Positions 46,557 through 47,025 of a stretch of 47,025 nt of DNA are shown here, in pieces. Each line of letters begins with the position of its first letter. Within the stretch, counting starts at the first letter, position 1. This DNA is from Deltaproteobacteria bacterium. Its GTDB lineage: Bacteria; Myxococcota_A; UBA9160; JAFDET01. The notes below the pieces were generated by a model. The model was not told the DNA's origin, ran no database searches, and worked only from the letters and a program-made list of their open reading frames with translations. A program made the position numbers and the translations under genes. The stretch covers positions 1 to 47,025 of the forward strand of contig JAFDET010000001.1 of the NCBI GenBank assembly GCA_019310195.1, read 5' to 3'.

Positions 46557-47025
46557 ATGAAGGGCAATCCCGACGTGATCGAGGCGCTCAACGAGGTGCT
46601 CACCGCCGAGCTCACCGCGATCAACCAGTACTTCGTCCACTACAAGATGTGCGAGAACTGGGGCTATCAGCGGCTCGCCAAGAAGAAGCGCGAGGAGTCC
46701 ATCGAGGAGATGCACCACGCCGACAAGGTGATGGAGCGGATCCTCTACCTGGATGGGACGCCGAACATCCAGCGCCTCTTCCCAGTGGGCGTGGGCGAGG
46801 ACGCGATCGAGCAGCACAAGCTCGATCTGGCGCTGGAGGTGGACGCCGTGGAGCGGCTCAACAAGGCCATCGCTCTATGCCGGGACAAGGCCGACAACGG
46901 CAGCCGCGAGCTGCTGGAGGGGATCCTGCTCAACGAGGAAGAAGGGCTCGACTGGTTGGAGGCCCAGCTCCACCTGGTCCAGGAGGTGGGCAAGGAGGCC
47001 TACCTGGCGGAGCAGATCAACGAGT
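46557..47025 (+). CDS. bfr: Bacterioferritin, 3' partial
   Basis: 156 residues are visible before the window ends; the frame is still open. GGAGG lies 6 nt upstream of ATG 46557. ELTAINQYFVHYKM contains the ferroxidase Glu18. ESIEEMHHADKVMERILYLDG (in part: EEMHHADKVMERIL) carries Glu51, the heme ligand Met52 and His54. The last ferroxidase segment reads LNEEEGLDWLE; by alignment the usual His130 is Gly, although Glu127 remains. It stores iron in a 24-mer shell and is served by bfd just upstream. Confidence 0.94.
   Translation, partial: MKGNPDVIEALNEVLTAELTAINQYFVHYKMCENWGYQRLAKKKREESIEEMHHADKVMERILYLDGTPNIQRLFPVGVGEDAIEQHKLDLALEVDAVERLNKAIALCRDKADNGSRELLEGILLNEEEGLDWLEAQLHLVQEVGKEAYLAEQINE

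Overview
The window is GC-rich chromosomal DNA, about two thirds G+C or more by eye, with densely packed genes. It carries only housekeeping and small accessory genes. I see no transposase, phage gene, CRISPR array, tRNA or rRNA. Several gene orders are ones I associate with deltaproteobacteria in the broad sense (Myxococcota, Desulfobacterota and relatives): rng-rplU-rpmA-obgE-proB-proA-nadD-rsfS, prfA-prmC-murA-his, and rpsU-dnaG-rpoD. The pairing of a MinD-like ATPase with a J-like/RodZ-HTH protein points the same way. This placement is inference from gene order and protein style, not from a marker-gene tree.

Layout. 1-9400: a 5'-truncated M23 peptidase, a small hypothetical, a plant-type glutamate-cysteine ligase gene (gshA) broken by an exact 28-bp tandem duplication, a DUF1232 protein, a REC-PAS protein, an unrecognised membrane protein, glutaredoxin, thioredoxin reductase and a PAS-DHp-REC protein. 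Glutathione and thiol genes are thus interleaved with two unusual two-component proteins. 8743-19265 (minus strand): a ten-gene run, rng-rplU-rpmA-obgE-proB-proA-nadD-rsfS-(tandem HtrA-like protease)-comF, mostly joined by 1- to 4-nt stop/start overlaps. 19651-25230 (plus): selA, an HNH nuclease, a MinD-like ATPase, a J-like/RodZ-HTH protein, an 88-aa protein, an RluD-type pseudouridine synthase and PgeF. 25506-28956: rho with a long C-rich leader, then a divergent methyltransferase/glycosyltransferase pair. 29213-37313: prfA-prmC-murA-hisD-hisB-hisH-lipoprotein-hisA-hisF, a peptide-release, wall-precursor and histidine operon without hisG. 37320-38896 (minus): two overlapping alpha/beta-hydrolase genes, one lacking its nucleophile. 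39175-42986: the macromolecular synthesis operon rpsU-dnaG-rpoD. 43021-46152: a gamma-glutamylcyclotransferase-like protein, a YfcE-like phosphodiesterase, an EamA transporter, mazG and a split-barrel lipoprotein. 46242-47025: an iron-storage pair, bfd and a 3'-truncated bfr, behind a good Fur-box match.

Points most worth a second look: the 28-bp duplication in gshA; the MinD / HPD-less J-domain / RodZ-HTH / 88-aa cluster; a bacterial protease with one active and one dead HtrA half, like yeast Nma111; a histidine-kinase-like protein with an H-box but no ATPase domain; a palindromic repeat placed directly after both rho and rpoD; and the long C-rich leader of rho. I found no self-evident new defence or mobile system. 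The most system-like unexplained unit is the MinD/J-like cluster at 21709-23621.
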